Positions 31,106 to 38,434 of a DNA stretch of 38,434 bases are shown here, piece by piece. The stretch is from Atopobiaceae bacterium (GTDB taxonomy: Bacteria; Actinomycetota; Coriobacteriia; Coriobacteriales; Atopobiaceae). The position numbers were made by a program, and so were the translations under genes. A model generated the notes under the pieces. That model had not been told where the DNA came from and did no database searches. It saw nothing but the letters and a program-made list of their open reading frames with translations. Numbering within the stretch: position 1 is the stretch's first letter; each line of letters begins with the position of its first letter. The stretch lies in NCBI GenBank assembly GCA_017941705.1, contig JAGAVX010000140.1, forward strand, positions 1 through 38,434, given 5' to 3'.

Positions 31106-31829
31106 CAACATGGATTCCTACCGCGCGTTCATGTCCGAGCGACGTGCGCAGATCGTGGAACGCCTTGCGCAGGCTGCCCGCACGTCCGGGCGCAGCGCGG
31201 ACGATGTCTGCCTGCTTGCCGTCTCGAAGACGGTGGGCATCGACGAGGTCGCGTGCGCGTGGGACGCGGGCTATCGCGTGTTTGGCGAGAACCGCCCGCA
31301 GGAGCTGCGCCGCAAGGCCGAGGGCATGGCCGCCATCCCCGGGATGGAAGACGTGCGCCTCGACATGATCGGCAACCTGCAGACCAACAAGATCAACCAG
31401 GTCATCGGATGCGCGCACTTGGTTCACTCGGTCTCGTCGCTGCACTTGGCCGAGGCCATCTCCAAGCGTGCCGTCGTGCGCGACGTGCGTGTGCGGATCC
31501 TGCTCGAGATCAACGTGAGCGGGGAGGCGTCGAAGTCGGGCTTCTCGCCGAGCGAGGCGCGCGAGGCGCTCGAGCAGATCCTCGAGATGCCCGCACTCGA
31601 CCTCGAGGGCGTCATGACGATGGCGCCAGCGCACGACCCGCAGGCAGCGCGCAGCACCTTCAGCGGCCTGCGCGAGCTGCGCGACACGATGCGCTCCGAC
31701 TCCGGACTGCCGCTTGACGTGCTGTCGTGTGGCATGAGCGACGATTTTGGTATTGCCGTCGAGGAGGGCTCGACCCTCGTGAGACTGGGCAGGATCGTGT
31801 TCGACCCGGCCTACGAACTCGACGTTTAG
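31095..31829 (+). CDS. yggS: YggS family PLP homeostasis protein
   Basis: YggS-type proteins bind pyridoxal phosphate and buffer its level; they have no known catalytic activity. The 244-residue protein has the alanine-racemase-like TIM barrel. The PLP lysine is K45 in LLAVSKTVGIDEV, followed by YRVFGENRPQELRRKAE, LDMIGNLQTNKINQVIG and HLVHSVSSLHLAEAI. Late motifs are EINVSGEASKSGF, GVMTMAP and LSCGMSDDFGIAVEEGSTLVRLGRIVF. The start overlaps pgeF by 11 bases with GGGGAGGTG at good distance; an ATG five codons later is a weaker alternative. The gene sits at the ylmE position of the ftsZ-sepF string. Confidence 0.93.
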   Translation: MGASNMDSYRAFMSERRAQIVERLAQAARTSGRSADDVCLLAVSKTVGIDEVACAWDAGYRVFGENRPQELRRKAEGMAAIPGMEDVRLDMIGNLQTNKINQVIGCAHLVHSVSSLHLAEAISKRAVVRDVRVRILLEINVSGEASKSGFSPSEAREALEQILEMPALDLEGVMTMAPAHDPQAARSTFSGLRELRDTMRSDSGLPLDVLSCGMSDDFGIAVEEGSTLVRLGRIVFDPAYELDV

Positions 31830-31876
31830 ACGGTAAGAATGTGCCCTAAGGGGCATCGAAGAGAAAGGCACATGAC

Positions 31877-32464
31877 ATGGGCTTCCTCGACAACCTGAAG
31901 GACAGGATTCTTGGCAATCCCGACGACGACTACTATGACGACGACTACGACGACGATTACGATGACGAGGAGGAAGAGGGGGAAGTCTCCGGCATCCTCG
32001 GCAACACCCGTCGTCCCGAGGCGGACAGCGTCTCGGTCTACACGCGTTCCGGTCGTCCGCTGAACGAGAAGCCGGCCGCGCCGACCTACGAGCCCGAGCG
32101 CCGCTCCTACGACCGCTACGAGGACTCCTACGACCGCTACGACCGCGAGGATACCCCGACCAGCGCAGTGGGCCGCGTCTCCTCTGGCCAGCTTCCGCCG
32201 TATGTCCTGCGTCCGGTCGCCTATGACGACGTCCAGGCCGTCGTGCGCCGCGTGCGCACCAACCAGCCCGTCGTGCTGGTGTTCAAGCAGACCGACATCG
32301 AGGTCGCCAAGCGCATCCTCGACTTCTGCTTTGGCCTCTCGTTCGGCATCAACGGCTCGGTCGAGGAGCTGGGCGACCGTGCGTTTGCCGTGCTGCCCGC
32401 CGGCATCTCGCTGACCCAGGCCGACATCGACCGCCTCGTCGCCGACGGCACCATCACGAGGTAG
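31877..32464 (+). CDS. sepF: Cell division protein SepF
   Basis: SepF anchors FtsZ to the membrane and bundles filaments in Gram-positives. The 195-residue protein starts with the amphipathic membrane helix MGFLDNLKDRILG. A very acidic run of Asp, Tyr and Glu follows (residues 15-37) and then a flexible region with SVYTRSGRPLNEKP and a second Tyr/Asp/Arg-rich patch. The globular SepF domain occupies about 108-195 (YVLRPVAYDDVQAVVRRVRTNQPVVLVFKQTDIEVAKRILDFCFGLSFGINGSVEELGDRAFAVLP). The acidic stretch is longer than in many homologues. A GAGAAAGG site precedes the ATG. It is the only FtsZ anchor visible here. Confidence 0.95.
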   Translation: MGFLDNLKDRILGNPDDDYYDDDYDDDYDDEEEEGEVSGILGNTRRPEADSVSVYTRSGRPLNEKPAAPTYEPERRSYDRYEDSYDRYDREDTPTSAVGRVSSGQLPPYVLRPVAYDDVQAVVRRVRTNQPVVLVFKQTDIEVAKRILDFCFGLSFGINGSVEELGDRAFAVLPAGISLTQADIDRLVADGTITR

Positions 32465-32468
32465 TGCG

Positions 32469-33278
32469 ATGAGTCGCCTTGACTGCAGCGTGGGAATCGT
32501 CGGCGCTGGCTCCATGGGTGGGGCCATCGCGCGCGGCCTGGTGGCATCCGGCGCGCTCGACGCGTCGAGCATCGCCTCCTGCGACCCCAGCGCCAGCATG
32601 CTCGAGCCGCTCGCCGAGCTTGGCATACGGTGCTTCGCCTCGGGTGACGAGCTTGTGGCCCTTGGCACCGACGTGGTCATCCTCGCCGTGAAGCCACAGA
32701 TCCTGCCTGCGGTGGTCGCACCGCTGGCCGGCTCGCTCGAGGGTCGCCTGGTCGTCTCCATCGCCGCGGGCGTCAACCTCGACACGCTCGAGGGGCTGCT
32801 TCCCGGCGCTCGCGTGGTGCGCGTCATGCCCAACCTGCCGATCCAGGTGCTCTCGGGCGCCTCGGCGGTGTGTGCGGGCACGCGTGCGACCGCAGACGAT
32901 GCCAACCTGGTGCGCGACCTCTTTGCGTCGCTGGGTTCGGCGCAGGTCATGCGCGAGGACCAGCTTGATGTGGCGGGCGCCGTGTCGGGTTGCGGCCCGG
33001 CGTACTTCGCGCTGTTCGTGGACGACCTGACGCGTGCGGGCGTGCGTGCGGGCCTGCCTGCGGCTGCCTGTCGCGAGATGGTGCTCGCGACCATGCGCGG
33101 CGTGGCCCAGCAGCTCATCGACTCGGGGGAGCATCCTCGTGCCTACATGGACAAGGTGACCTCGCCGGGCGGTACGACGGCTGCGGGTCTCCAGGCAATG
33201 GAGGCGTCGTTGTTCTACGCTGCGTCCGACGCGGTCGACGCCGCGCTCGAGCGCACGCGAGAGCTTGCGGAGGCCTAG
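32469..33278 (+). CDS. proC: Pyrroline-5-carboxylate reductase
   Basis: ProC reduces 1-pyrroline-5-carboxylate to L-proline with NAD(P)H. The 269-residue protein begins with the dinucleotide fold GIVGAGSMGGAIARGLVASG, followed by VILAVKPQILPAVV, VSIAAGVNLDTLEGLLPGARVVRVMPNLPIQV, the helical SGCGPAYFALFVDDLTRAGVRAGL and the C-terminal VTSPGGTTAAGLQAMEASLF. These are the usual family blocks. It follows sepF by 4 bases and is directly abutted by yggT. A proline gene between sepF and yggT is seen in many Actinobacteria and has no obvious link to division. Confidence 0.95.
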   Translation: MSRLDCSVGIVGAGSMGGAIARGLVASGALDASSIASCDPSASMLEPLAELGIRCFASGDELVALGTDVVILAVKPQILPAVVAPLAGSLEGRLVVSIAAGVNLDTLEGLLPGARVVRVMPNLPIQVLSGASAVCAGTRATADDANLVRDLFASLGSAQVMREDQLDVAGAVSGCGPAYFALFVDDLTRAGVRAGLPAAACREMVLATMRGVAQQLIDSGEHPRAYMDKVTSPGGTTAAGLQAMEASLFYAASDAVDAALERTRELAEA

Positions 33279-33542
33279 ATGCTGCAACTACGCTACATAC
33301 TCTTCCGTCTGATCGACTTCTACGAGCTGCTCATCGTGGCGGAGTGCATTCTCTCGTGGTTCGCCATGAGCCAACGGGGCATCGTGTACGACATCTACGA
33401 GGCCCTGCGCAAGATCACCGAGCCGTTCGTGGGAATCTTCAGGCGTCTCATCCCCAGCATGGGCGCTGGTGGCATTGGCATCGACTTTTCGCCGATGATT
33501 GCCATCATCGTTCTCGATCTAATCAAACGATTGGTCTTATGA
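33279..33542 (+). CDS. yggT: YggT family membrane protein
   Basis: This 87-residue protein has two membrane segments, one near the N-terminus (LFRLIDFYELLIVAECILSWF) and one at the C-terminus (IGIDFSPMIAIIVLDLIKRLVL), with the family's YEALRKITEPFVGIFRRLIPSMG between them. The I-TEP-F-x-P/R-RR-pattern is typical of YGGT proteins. The role is unknown; the usual neighbourhood is sepF-yggT-divIVA, as here. It starts immediately after the proC stop. A promoter-like TATACT lies just downstream of it, ahead of divIVA. Confidence 0.88.
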   Translation: MLQLRYILFRLIDFYELLIVAECILSWFAMSQRGIVYDIYEALRKITEPFVGIFRRLIPSMGAGGIGIDFSPMIAIIVLDLIKRLVL

Positions 33543-33556
33543 CCGTAGGTAAAGGG

Positions 33557-33562
33557 TATACT
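33557..33562 (+). promoter_or_regulatory. Candidate -10 box of a divIVA promoter
   Basis: TATACT lies 15 bases after the yggT stop and 58 before the divIVA ATG. TTGGTC at 33531-33536 is a possible -35, but its 20-base spacing is long. A separate promoter would let divIVA be expressed apart from the ftsZ string. Confidence 0.4.
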
Positions 33563-33620
33563 GGTTGGCACGTATCTCTAATGCGGACGCGGCCGACTCA
33601 TAGTTGAAAGGGAGCAAACA

Positions 33621-34304
33621 ATGGCTATCACTCCGGCAGACATCGAGCAGAAGACATTCTCGGAGGCCAAGAAGAACGGCTACAACACCGAGGAGGTCGA
33701 CGAGTTCCTCGACCAGCTTTCCGCAGAGGTCGATGCGATGCTCAAGAAGATCAAGGACCTCAAGGATCGCCTGACCGCATCCGAGCAGCAGGTTGCCGCC
33801 TCTCAGGCTCAGGTCGCGCAGCTCAAGGAGCAGATTGCCTCCACGCCTGCGCCCATCGTCCAGGCAACCGCGCCTGCAGCGCCCTCGACCAGCGCTTCCG
33901 AGAGCCAGATCTCTCGTGTCCTCATCATCGCGCAGCAGAGCGCCGACCAGCTCGTCGAGGACGCGCGCAACAACGCCGAGAACATTCGCAATGAGGCTGA
34001 CCGCAAGGCTCGCGAGGTCATCCGCCAGGCTCTGGCCGAGAAGCAGAACGAGCTGGACGAGATCGATCGCCTCAAGCAGTCCCGCGAGGACTTCCGTTCC
34101 GAGTACAAGAAGCTGCTGCAGCACTTCATGGACGACGCCGACGCCGTCTTCCCGGAGCAGGCGCTGACCTCGCCGTCCGGCTCCATGCCCTCCTACGGCA
34201 CGCCCGCCCCGCAGCCCGCGCCCAACGCCACGGTCTTTGCGCCCGCGCCGGTCGTGTCGCCCAAGGGCAACGACGACTTCGATGACTTTGGCGACCTCGA
34301 CTAG
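33621..34304 (+). CDS. divIVA: Cell division/polar growth protein DivIVA
   Basis: DivIVA collects at curved membrane of septa and poles and recruits division and wall enzymes. The 227-residue protein starts with the family's membrane-binding head MAITPADIEQKTFSEAKKNGYNTEEVDEFLDQL (residues 1-33), then a first coiled coil (about 34-80). A Pro/Ala/Ser linker follows and then the second coiled coil (about 95-172: SESQISRVLIIAQQSADQLVEDARNNAENIRNEADRKAREVIRQALAEKQNELDEID). The C-terminal tail is Pro/Ala-rich and ends in DDFDDFGDLD. A GAAAGGGAG site precedes the ATG. It closes the ftsZ string and is followed by a strong terminator. Confidence 0.95.
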   Translation: MAITPADIEQKTFSEAKKNGYNTEEVDEFLDQLSAEVDAMLKKIKDLKDRLTASEQQVAASQAQVAQLKEQIASTPAPIVQATAPAAPSTSASESQISRVLIIAQQSADQLVEDARNNAENIRNEADRKAREVIRQALAEKQNELDEIDRLKQSREDFRSEYKKLLQHFMDDADAVFPEQALTSPSGSMPSYGTPAPQPAPNATVFAPAPVVSPKGNDDFDDFGDLD

Positions 34305-34331
34305 TCTCGAAAGACAACAAAGCAATGGCAG

Positions 34332-34357
34332 AAAGGCCCCTCACCGAGGGGCCTTTT
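34332..34357 (+). terminator. Rho-independent terminator of divIVA
   Basis: AAAGGCCCCTC (34332-34342) pairs perfectly with GAGGGGCCTTT (34346-34356) around a 3-base loop and is followed by TTTT. It lies 27 bases after the divIVA stop and ends the cell division string. Confidence 0.92.
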
Positions 34358-34433
34358 CCTAGCGCGAGGCATCAGCGCAAAGGCTGTGGGACCTGGACTG
34401 CGATCTTGCGTGCGATGTCGAAAAGAACGATTG

Positions 34434-34460
34434 TTCGACAAGAGAATAAAACTTGTCGAA
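34434..34460. repeat. Inverted repeat at the 3' end of the reverse membrane gene
   Basis: TTCGACAAG (34434-34442) and CTTGTCGAA (34452-34460) are perfect 9-bp arms with a 9-base AT-rich loop. On the reverse strand this lies 32 bases after the stop of the 34492-36219 gene and is followed by CAATCGTTCTTTT, so it could be its terminator. The sequence TCGAAAACT recurs at 34479. Confidence 0.45.
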
Positions 34461-34491
34461 AACTCGCACAGGTGTTCGTCGAAAACTTGTT

Positions 34492-36219
34492 CTACGAGGA
34501 CCGCGAGTGGCGGGCGCCGCTGGCCTTGCCCTCCGAGACCCTCTCGACCACATACCTGACGTTTACGCAGAAGGTCAGCATGACGGTCATCCACAGCAGC
34601 GGATAGGCGCCGGCGCTGTACATGAACGTCGACCAGTCCGCAAAGTCGGTGAGGTAGGCGGTCTGCATGCTCACGCCGATGATCAGCACGGTCACGCTCA
34701 GGATGAGCCCGAGCGAGAAGAGGCAGGCGTCCTGGGCGGGGGAGTAGCGCTTGGCGAAGGCGAGGTAGAGGAGGAAGATCATGCCAAGCACCTGGATGAC
34801 GCAAATGGCCTCGTCACATCCCCTGATGAACGCGATGACCGACTCGTTGCGGTCGAGGGCCCGTAGCTGGGCAGGGGCCATGCCGGTCCCGTCATTCACC
34901 GCGGTGGGCCCATTGATGAGGAGTGCCGCTGCCACCTGGTCGCGAACTTCGCCATTGCCGGGCTCGCGCCAGACGTTTGCGTGCCTGTGAAGCAGGACCA
35001 CGTCAAGGTTGTGCATGCATCGCTGGGCGGTCGGGCCGATGTCTTTGGCGGTGACGGGCGGCAGCAGAGCCGAGATCTGGATCCCCGGTTTCTTTGGGAG
35101 CGCGCCGGAGTCCAGGGCCTGCTCCAGCTCCTGTGCGGCGGCGCTCCAAAAGGCGTTGGTCGTGGCGCCGTCGGTGTAGCCGCCCGCGTGCTCGTAGGCG
35201 TTGCGGAACACCCAGAATATGAGGTCGCCGTTGGGCTCGTCCGGCCACTCTTCGAGTGACATCTGGATCTCTGGCGCAATCGAGGTGAGGGTTGGGCTTG
35301 CCGCGATGGCACGCTCGAGCGAGGTGGCCGACACCCAGGCCCTCGGGTTGTCGTTGTCGCCCTCGATCTTGAGCAGCAGCGAGCAGAACTTCGAAAATCC
35401 CAGATCCGTCCTCTCGCATGTGGTCGAGACCCCATAGGCGCGCTCGTTCTTCGCGCGGATGTACCCGGTGCCGACCCGCAGCATCGCTATGGGAAGCACG
35501 AGGATGAGAATCCGGAAGACGAGGTCAGTCGTTGTGAGCGAGGCCAAAAAGCGGCTGCGGATCCACCAGAAGAGAAGGATGGCGCTTACGACCCCAACGT
35601 AGGGCATCACCCAGACGCCGTCCTCCTTGAGGGTGAAGGTCTCGAACAGCGAGAAACCCGCGATGAGCGCCCAGGGGAGCAGCTTGCGGATGGGGAGATC
35701 CCTGTGGAGGTACAGCTCGATGTACGACGAGAACAGCGAGATCGTGAAGGGGACGATGATTCCCATCCGGTAGATGCGCTGGAAGAGCTCGAACGTGAAC
35801 AGCTCGGGCATGTAAAGAAGCAGCAGATAGGCGACCAACGCTCCGATTATCCCGCCGGACACGTCGTAGGCCACAAAGGCGAAGCACAGGGCGGCGCATG
35901 CCTGCAAGGCAATGAACAGGGCTTGGTACGAGATGCCGAGTATATTTGGCAGAAGCAGTATGAAGGCATAGCCGGGGTTCTTGGCCAGCGTCATCTTTGT
36001 GTAAGCTCCAAGCCACTGTCCTTCGGCGATCCTGTCTGCATACTGGACCAGGAGCAGGTCGTCGCTCACCTGGGACATGTTGGGCACCATGGGGGTGTCG
36101 CAGGCCATGCCAAACCGCACGACCGTGAGCATAAAGCCGATGAGGATGCAGAGAAGCAGGCTGCGTGGGATGCTGCGCAGGCGGGAAGTGATGTCAATGG
36201 CGTCGGCGGTTCGTCTCAT
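34492..36219 (-). CDS. Large polytopic membrane protein, GT-C glycosyltransferase-like
   Basis: This 575-residue membrane protein has about 11-12 hydrophobic segments. After the first helix comes an extracytoplasmic loop with DDLLLVQYADRIAEGQWLGAYTKMTLAKNPGYAF. This acidic loop followed by a K-x-P/G-Y-x-F-type segment is the arrangement of lipid-linked GT-C glycosyltransferases and related uncharacterised proteins. A long extracytoplasmic domain (about 255-460) follows, with two Cys and many charged residues, then three to four C-terminal helices. I cannot name a substrate or family. It has no glycosyltransferase or polymer-export neighbours in the window. The ATG at 36219 has only a weak ribosome site. 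It lies alone between the divIVA terminator and rnpB. Confidence 0.6.
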   Translation of the reverse strand: MRRTADAIDITSRLRSIPRSLLLCILIGFMLTVVRFGMACDTPMVPNMSQVSDDLLLVQYADRIAEGQWLGAYTKMTLAKNPGYAFILLLPNILGISYQALFIALQACAALCFAFVAYDVSGGIIGALVAYLLLLYMPELFTFELFQRIYRMGIIVPFTISLFSSYIELYLHRDLPIRKLLPWALIAGFSLFETFTLKEDGVWVMPYVGVVSAILLFWWIRSRFLASLTTTDLVFRILILVLPIAMLRVGTGYIRAKNERAYGVSTTCERTDLGFSKFCSLLLKIEGDNDNPRAWVSATSLERAIAASPTLTSIAPEIQMSLEEWPDEPNGDLIFWVFRNAYEHAGGYTDGATTNAFWSAAAQELEQALDSGALPKKPGIQISALLPPVTAKDIGPTAQRCMHNLDVVLLHRHANVWREPGNGEVRDQVAAALLINGPTAVNDGTGMAPAQLRALDRNESVIAFIRGCDEAICVIQVLGMIFLLYLAFAKRYSPAQDACLFSLGLILSVTVLIIGVSMQTAYLTDFADWSTFMYSAGAYPLLWMTVMLTFCVNVRYVVERVSEGKASGARHSRSS

Positions 36220-36376
36220 CTACAGGTCCAATCGTGTTGCGGTGTACACGGAGAGACGTGTGTCTGCGCTCGGAATCTTACCACTACATCATCAGTAAGG
36301 GTAAGGCGGACGGACCGCGCATGTCGATGCGTGGATACCCATGGCTTCGGACGCGCGAATCACATAAAGAAAGAAA

Positions 36377-36746
36377 CGAAGTGGGCCGATAAGCCGGGTT
36401 CTGTCGTGGACGACCATTTATCTACTGCCAGCGTCACCGCTGGCCTCTAGCACGCTACCCGAGCGCGGTGCGGGCCACACCATGGCGCTCCTATATGCGC
36501 TTGCTCCGGAAGGGGCTTGCCAAGCCGCCGTGTTGCCACGACGCTGGTGGTCTCTTACACCACCGTTTCAGCTTTTCTCTTACCCGCCAAGGCGGGCAGT
36601 GGGAGTCTTCTTTTCTGCGGCGCTTTCCGTCGGGTTACCCCGCCAGGCCGTTAACCTGCTTCCTGCCCTATGGAGTCCGGACTTTCCTCATTGGCCCTCA
36701 GGTTTTCCAAACCGAGAAGCCCCCGCGGTCGTCTGGCCCACTTCGC
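36377..36746 (-). ncRNA. rnpB: RNase P RNA (M1 RNA), type A-like
   Basis: The reverse strand carries the catalytic RNA of RNase P, which trims the 5' leader of pre-tRNAs. The 5' and 3' ends pair as P1 (CGAAGTGGGCC with GGCCCACTTCG). Conserved blocks are seen in order: GAGGAAAGTCCGGACTCC near the 5' end, GGTGGTGTAAGAGACCACCAGCG in the middle, and the 3' conserved ACAGAACCCGGCTTATCGG, which includes the GGT-contact region variant for the tRNA CCA end. The length of about 370 bases is typical. A T-rich TTTCTTTCTTTATG follows P1 on this strand. It diverges from the PTS gene. Confidence 0.93.
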
Positions 36747-36753
36747 GCGAACG

Positions 36754-36759
36754 ATTGTA
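36754..36759 (-). promoter_or_regulatory. -10 box of the rnpB promoter
   Basis: Read on the reverse strand this is TACAAT, five of six consensus bases, centred about 10 bases before the predicted RNA 5' end. The -35 region (about GTCAAA, 36777-36782) is a weak match. Confidence 0.6.
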
Positions 36760-36923
36760 GCACGTATTTGCCGCTTTTGACTCGAGCGCCATCGTTTGTG
36801 GATGACTCGTTAGCGCGGTGTAAGCCAAGCGCTAGACTTTTGATATTGCCTTACCAATTGCCAGGCCCGTGGCCTTTGACGCGCCCATGACCCAAAGAGA
36901 TGCTAAGGACTAAGGAGCACCTC

Positions 36924-38434
36924 ATGGCAAACAACAACATCGAGCTCGCTCGCAAGATTGTCGACCTCGTCGGAGGACCCCAGAACATCGCGACGGTCAC
37001 GCATTGCGTGACGCGCCTGCGCTTCAAGCTGTACGACGAGAGCTACGCCAAGGACGACGAGCTCGAGGCCCTCGATGACGTCCTGCAGGTCGTCAAGGCG
37101 CACGGCCAGTACCAGGTGGTCATCGGTCCCGAGGTCATCGAGGTGTTCGACGCGGTCCAGAAGGTCGGATCGCTGTGGGACAAGGAGACCCTCGACGACA
37201 TGCAGATCGAGGCCGCGGAGGGCACCGGGCCACAGGGCATCTCGGGCATCCTCATCGACCTCATCTCGTCGATCGTCGCACCTTGCCTTGGGTGCATCGC
37301 GTCGACCGGCATGATCAAGGGCTTCCTTGCGCTTTGGGACTTTATCGCGCTGCAGCTTACGGGCGCGCATGTCACCAGCACCGGAGCCTACATCGTGCTG
37401 TACGCCATCGCCGATGGATTCTGGCGCTTTTTGCCCATCATGCTTGGCATCACGGCCGCCCGGCGCTTCAAGATGAACGACCTGATCGGCGCCGCCATCG
37501 GTGCGGCCATGTGCTACCCGTCCATCACCGAGCTCTCGGCCACGGCCTTTGCCGGCGGCGAGGCGGTGCGCTACCTGTTCAAGGGCACCCTGCTGCAGAT
37601 GCCCTACAGCACCACGTTCTTTGGCATCCCGCTGGTCACGCCTGCCTCGTCGGGTGGCTATACCTCGACGTTCGTGCCCGTGATCATTGCCGTGTGGTTT
37701 AGCTCGTACGTCTTCAAGTGGGCCAACGAGAAGATTCCTGCCACCGTCAAGCTGTTTGCGGTTCCCATGCTCACCCTCGTGGTGGGCGGTGTGGCGACCT
37801 TCCTGTTCATCGGGCCGGTCGCGACGGTCATCATGAACCTGATCGGAGCCTTCTTTGCACTGCTCACCAACATTCCGGTTGTGGGCGGCACGGTCGCCGG
37901 CGCGGTGCTGGGAGCCGTGTGGCAGGTGCTGGTCATCTTTGGCTTCCATTGGGCGCTGGTGCCGGTGAAGCTGTCCAACATGGGTACGTACTTCTATGAC
38001 TTTGCGCTGCCTGGGCAGTATGGCTGCACGTGGGCGCAGATTGCCTGCGTGCTGGTAGTGATCCTCAAGACGAAGGACGAAAGCCTCAAGAAGACGGGCA
38101 TCGCTGCGTTCATCACGGGCCTGTTTGGTACCACCGAGCCGGCCATCTACGGCGTTACGCTGCCGCTGCGCCTTCCGTTTGTGATCAGCTGCATCGGCGG
38201 GGCGGTATCGGGCGCGTTCTACGGGCTCATGGGGACTCGTTCGTTCATGATGGGCTACTCGGGGCTGCTGGGACTCACCAGCTACATCGATGCGCGTACC
38301 CCCGAGCAGATCGAGGCTTGGGCTGGCACGCCATACTACCTGCCTGACCAGGGCATCTACCACATGGTGGTCGCTGCGGCTGGCGTAGTGATCGCGTTTG
38401 CCGTGGGCTTCGTGCTCACTTGGCTCTTCTGGCG
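36924..38434 (+). CDS. PTS system EIIBC component, beta-glucoside/glucose superfamily (truncated by window end)
   Basis: This permease imports and phosphorylates a sugar, passing phosphate from EIIA through EIIB. The frame stays open to the last base (503 full codons). The EIIB domain at about 1-80 has the phosphorylated C28 in ATVTHCVTRLRFKL, a form typical of beta-glucoside and sucrose/trehalose permeases. The EIIC domain from about residue 100 has about ten hydrophobic segments, FGFHWALVPV with its His, and the signature FGTTEPAIYGVTLP with E405. The ATG at 36924 has AAGGAG six bases before it. No EIIA is seen within the window; it may follow as a C-terminal domain. The sugar cannot be told. 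No antiterminator RNA target was found upstream. It is divergent from rnpB. Confidence 0.92.
   Translation, partial: MANNNIELARKIVDLVGGPQNIATVTHCVTRLRFKLYDESYAKDDELEALDDVLQVVKAHGQYQVVIGPEVIEVFDAVQKVGSLWDKETLDDMQIEAAEGTGPQGISGILIDLISSIVAPCLGCIASTGMIKGFLALWDFIALQLTGAHVTSTGAYIVLYAIADGFWRFLPIMLGITAARRFKMNDLIGAAIGAAMCYPSITELSATAFAGGEAVRYLFKGTLLQMPYSTTFFGIPLVTPASSGGYTSTFVPVIIAVWFSSYVFKWANEKIPATVKLFAVPMLTLVVGGVATFLFIGPVATVIMNLIGAFFALLTNIPVVGGTVAGAVLGAVWQVLVIFGFHWALVPVKLSNMGTYFYDFALPGQYGCTWAQIACVLVVILKTKDESLKKTGIAAFITGLFGTTEPAIYGVTLPLRLPFVISCIGGAVSGAFYGLMGTRSFMMGYSGLLGLTSYIDARTPEQIEAWAGTPYYLPDQGIYHMVVAAAGVVIAFAVGFVLTWLFW

Noticed and set aside
34425..34436. GAAC-N4-GTTC palindrome as an SOS (LexA) operator
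   Set aside because: It lies downstream of divIVA and at the 3' end of the reverse gene, not in a promoter, and the central four bases do not fit the usual pattern. It is kept only as part of a palindrome-rich patch.
36760..36923. Search for a BglG/LicT-type antiterminator RNA target or cre site before the PTS gene
   Set aside because: No matching conserved sequence was found; only a short AGGCC-CGT-GGCCT stem near 36863-36875 is seen, without a T-run.
36903..38363. A 486-codon open frame on the reverse strand opposite the PTS gene
   Set aside because: It has the Arg/His/Asp-rich composition typical of antisense shadows in GC-rich DNA, while the forward frame encodes a clear EIIBC permease with its signature motifs and ribosome site.

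Overview
The window is GC-rich, densely packed bacterial chromosome, apart from several AT-richer intergenic stretches. The gene content points to a Gram-positive actinobacterium of the class Coriobacteriia. The evidence is SepF and DivIVA beside ftsZ, the ftsZ-pgeF-yggS-sepF-proC-yggT-divIVA string, an Asp23 protein beside efp and nusB, and no outer-membrane genes. An Olsenella/Atopobium-like member of the Atopobiaceae is my best guess; this is inference from gene order and protein style, not from a search. No rRNA, tRNA, CRISPR array or prophage was seen. The one structural RNA is RNase P RNA.

Layout. (1) 1-5.9 kb: rplT with its terminator, then a forward housekeeping run efp, asp23-like, nusB, xseB, tlyA, nadK, recN (translation, transcription antitermination, rRNA methylation, NADP synthesis, DNA repair). 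(2) 5.9-11.3 kb: a more variable block with a VanZ-like membrane protein (reverse), two tandem paralogues that fuse a P-loop kinase-like domain to a CYTH triphosphate-tunnel domain, a CPBP membrane protease, a 468-bp nested inverted-repeat element, and an unrecognised two-helix membrane protein (reverse). (3) 11.3-14.1 kb: pyrG and a XerC/D-type recombinase. (4) 14.6-28.6 kb: the division and cell wall (dcw) cluster mraZ, rsmH, ftsL, ftsI, murF, mraY, murD, ftsW, murG, murC, murB, ftsQ, without murE. (5) 29.2-34.3 kb: ftsZ, pgeF, yggS, sepF, proC, yggT, divIVA, closed by a strong terminator. (6) 34.5-38.4 kb: a large reverse-strand polytopic membrane protein, rnpB (reverse), and the start of a PTS EIIBC permease that runs off the window.

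How the genes work together. Blocks 4 and 5 carry most of the machinery for making lipid II and running the divisome. Lipid II synthesis is covered by MurB/C/D/F, MraY and MurG. FtsW/FtsI polymerise and crosslink, FtsL/FtsQ form the scaffold, FtsZ/SepF make the ring, and DivIVA marks poles and septa. MurE, FtsA and a Ddl ligase are not in the window.

The observations most worth following are: a shared PL[S/T]VYEG motif in the cytoplasmic tails of FtsL and FtsW; the tandem kinase-CYTH pair with a Glu-to-Gln change in one copy; the nested inverted-repeat element at 10046-10513; two families of short GGGGACA-type palindromic repeats in intergenic spaces, some in 33-bp and 22-bp arrays; a roughly 11-bp phased AAACGCA array upstream of ftsL; and the repeated Tyr/Asp/Glu tail of FtsQ. 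All are sequence observations made by eye without any database search.
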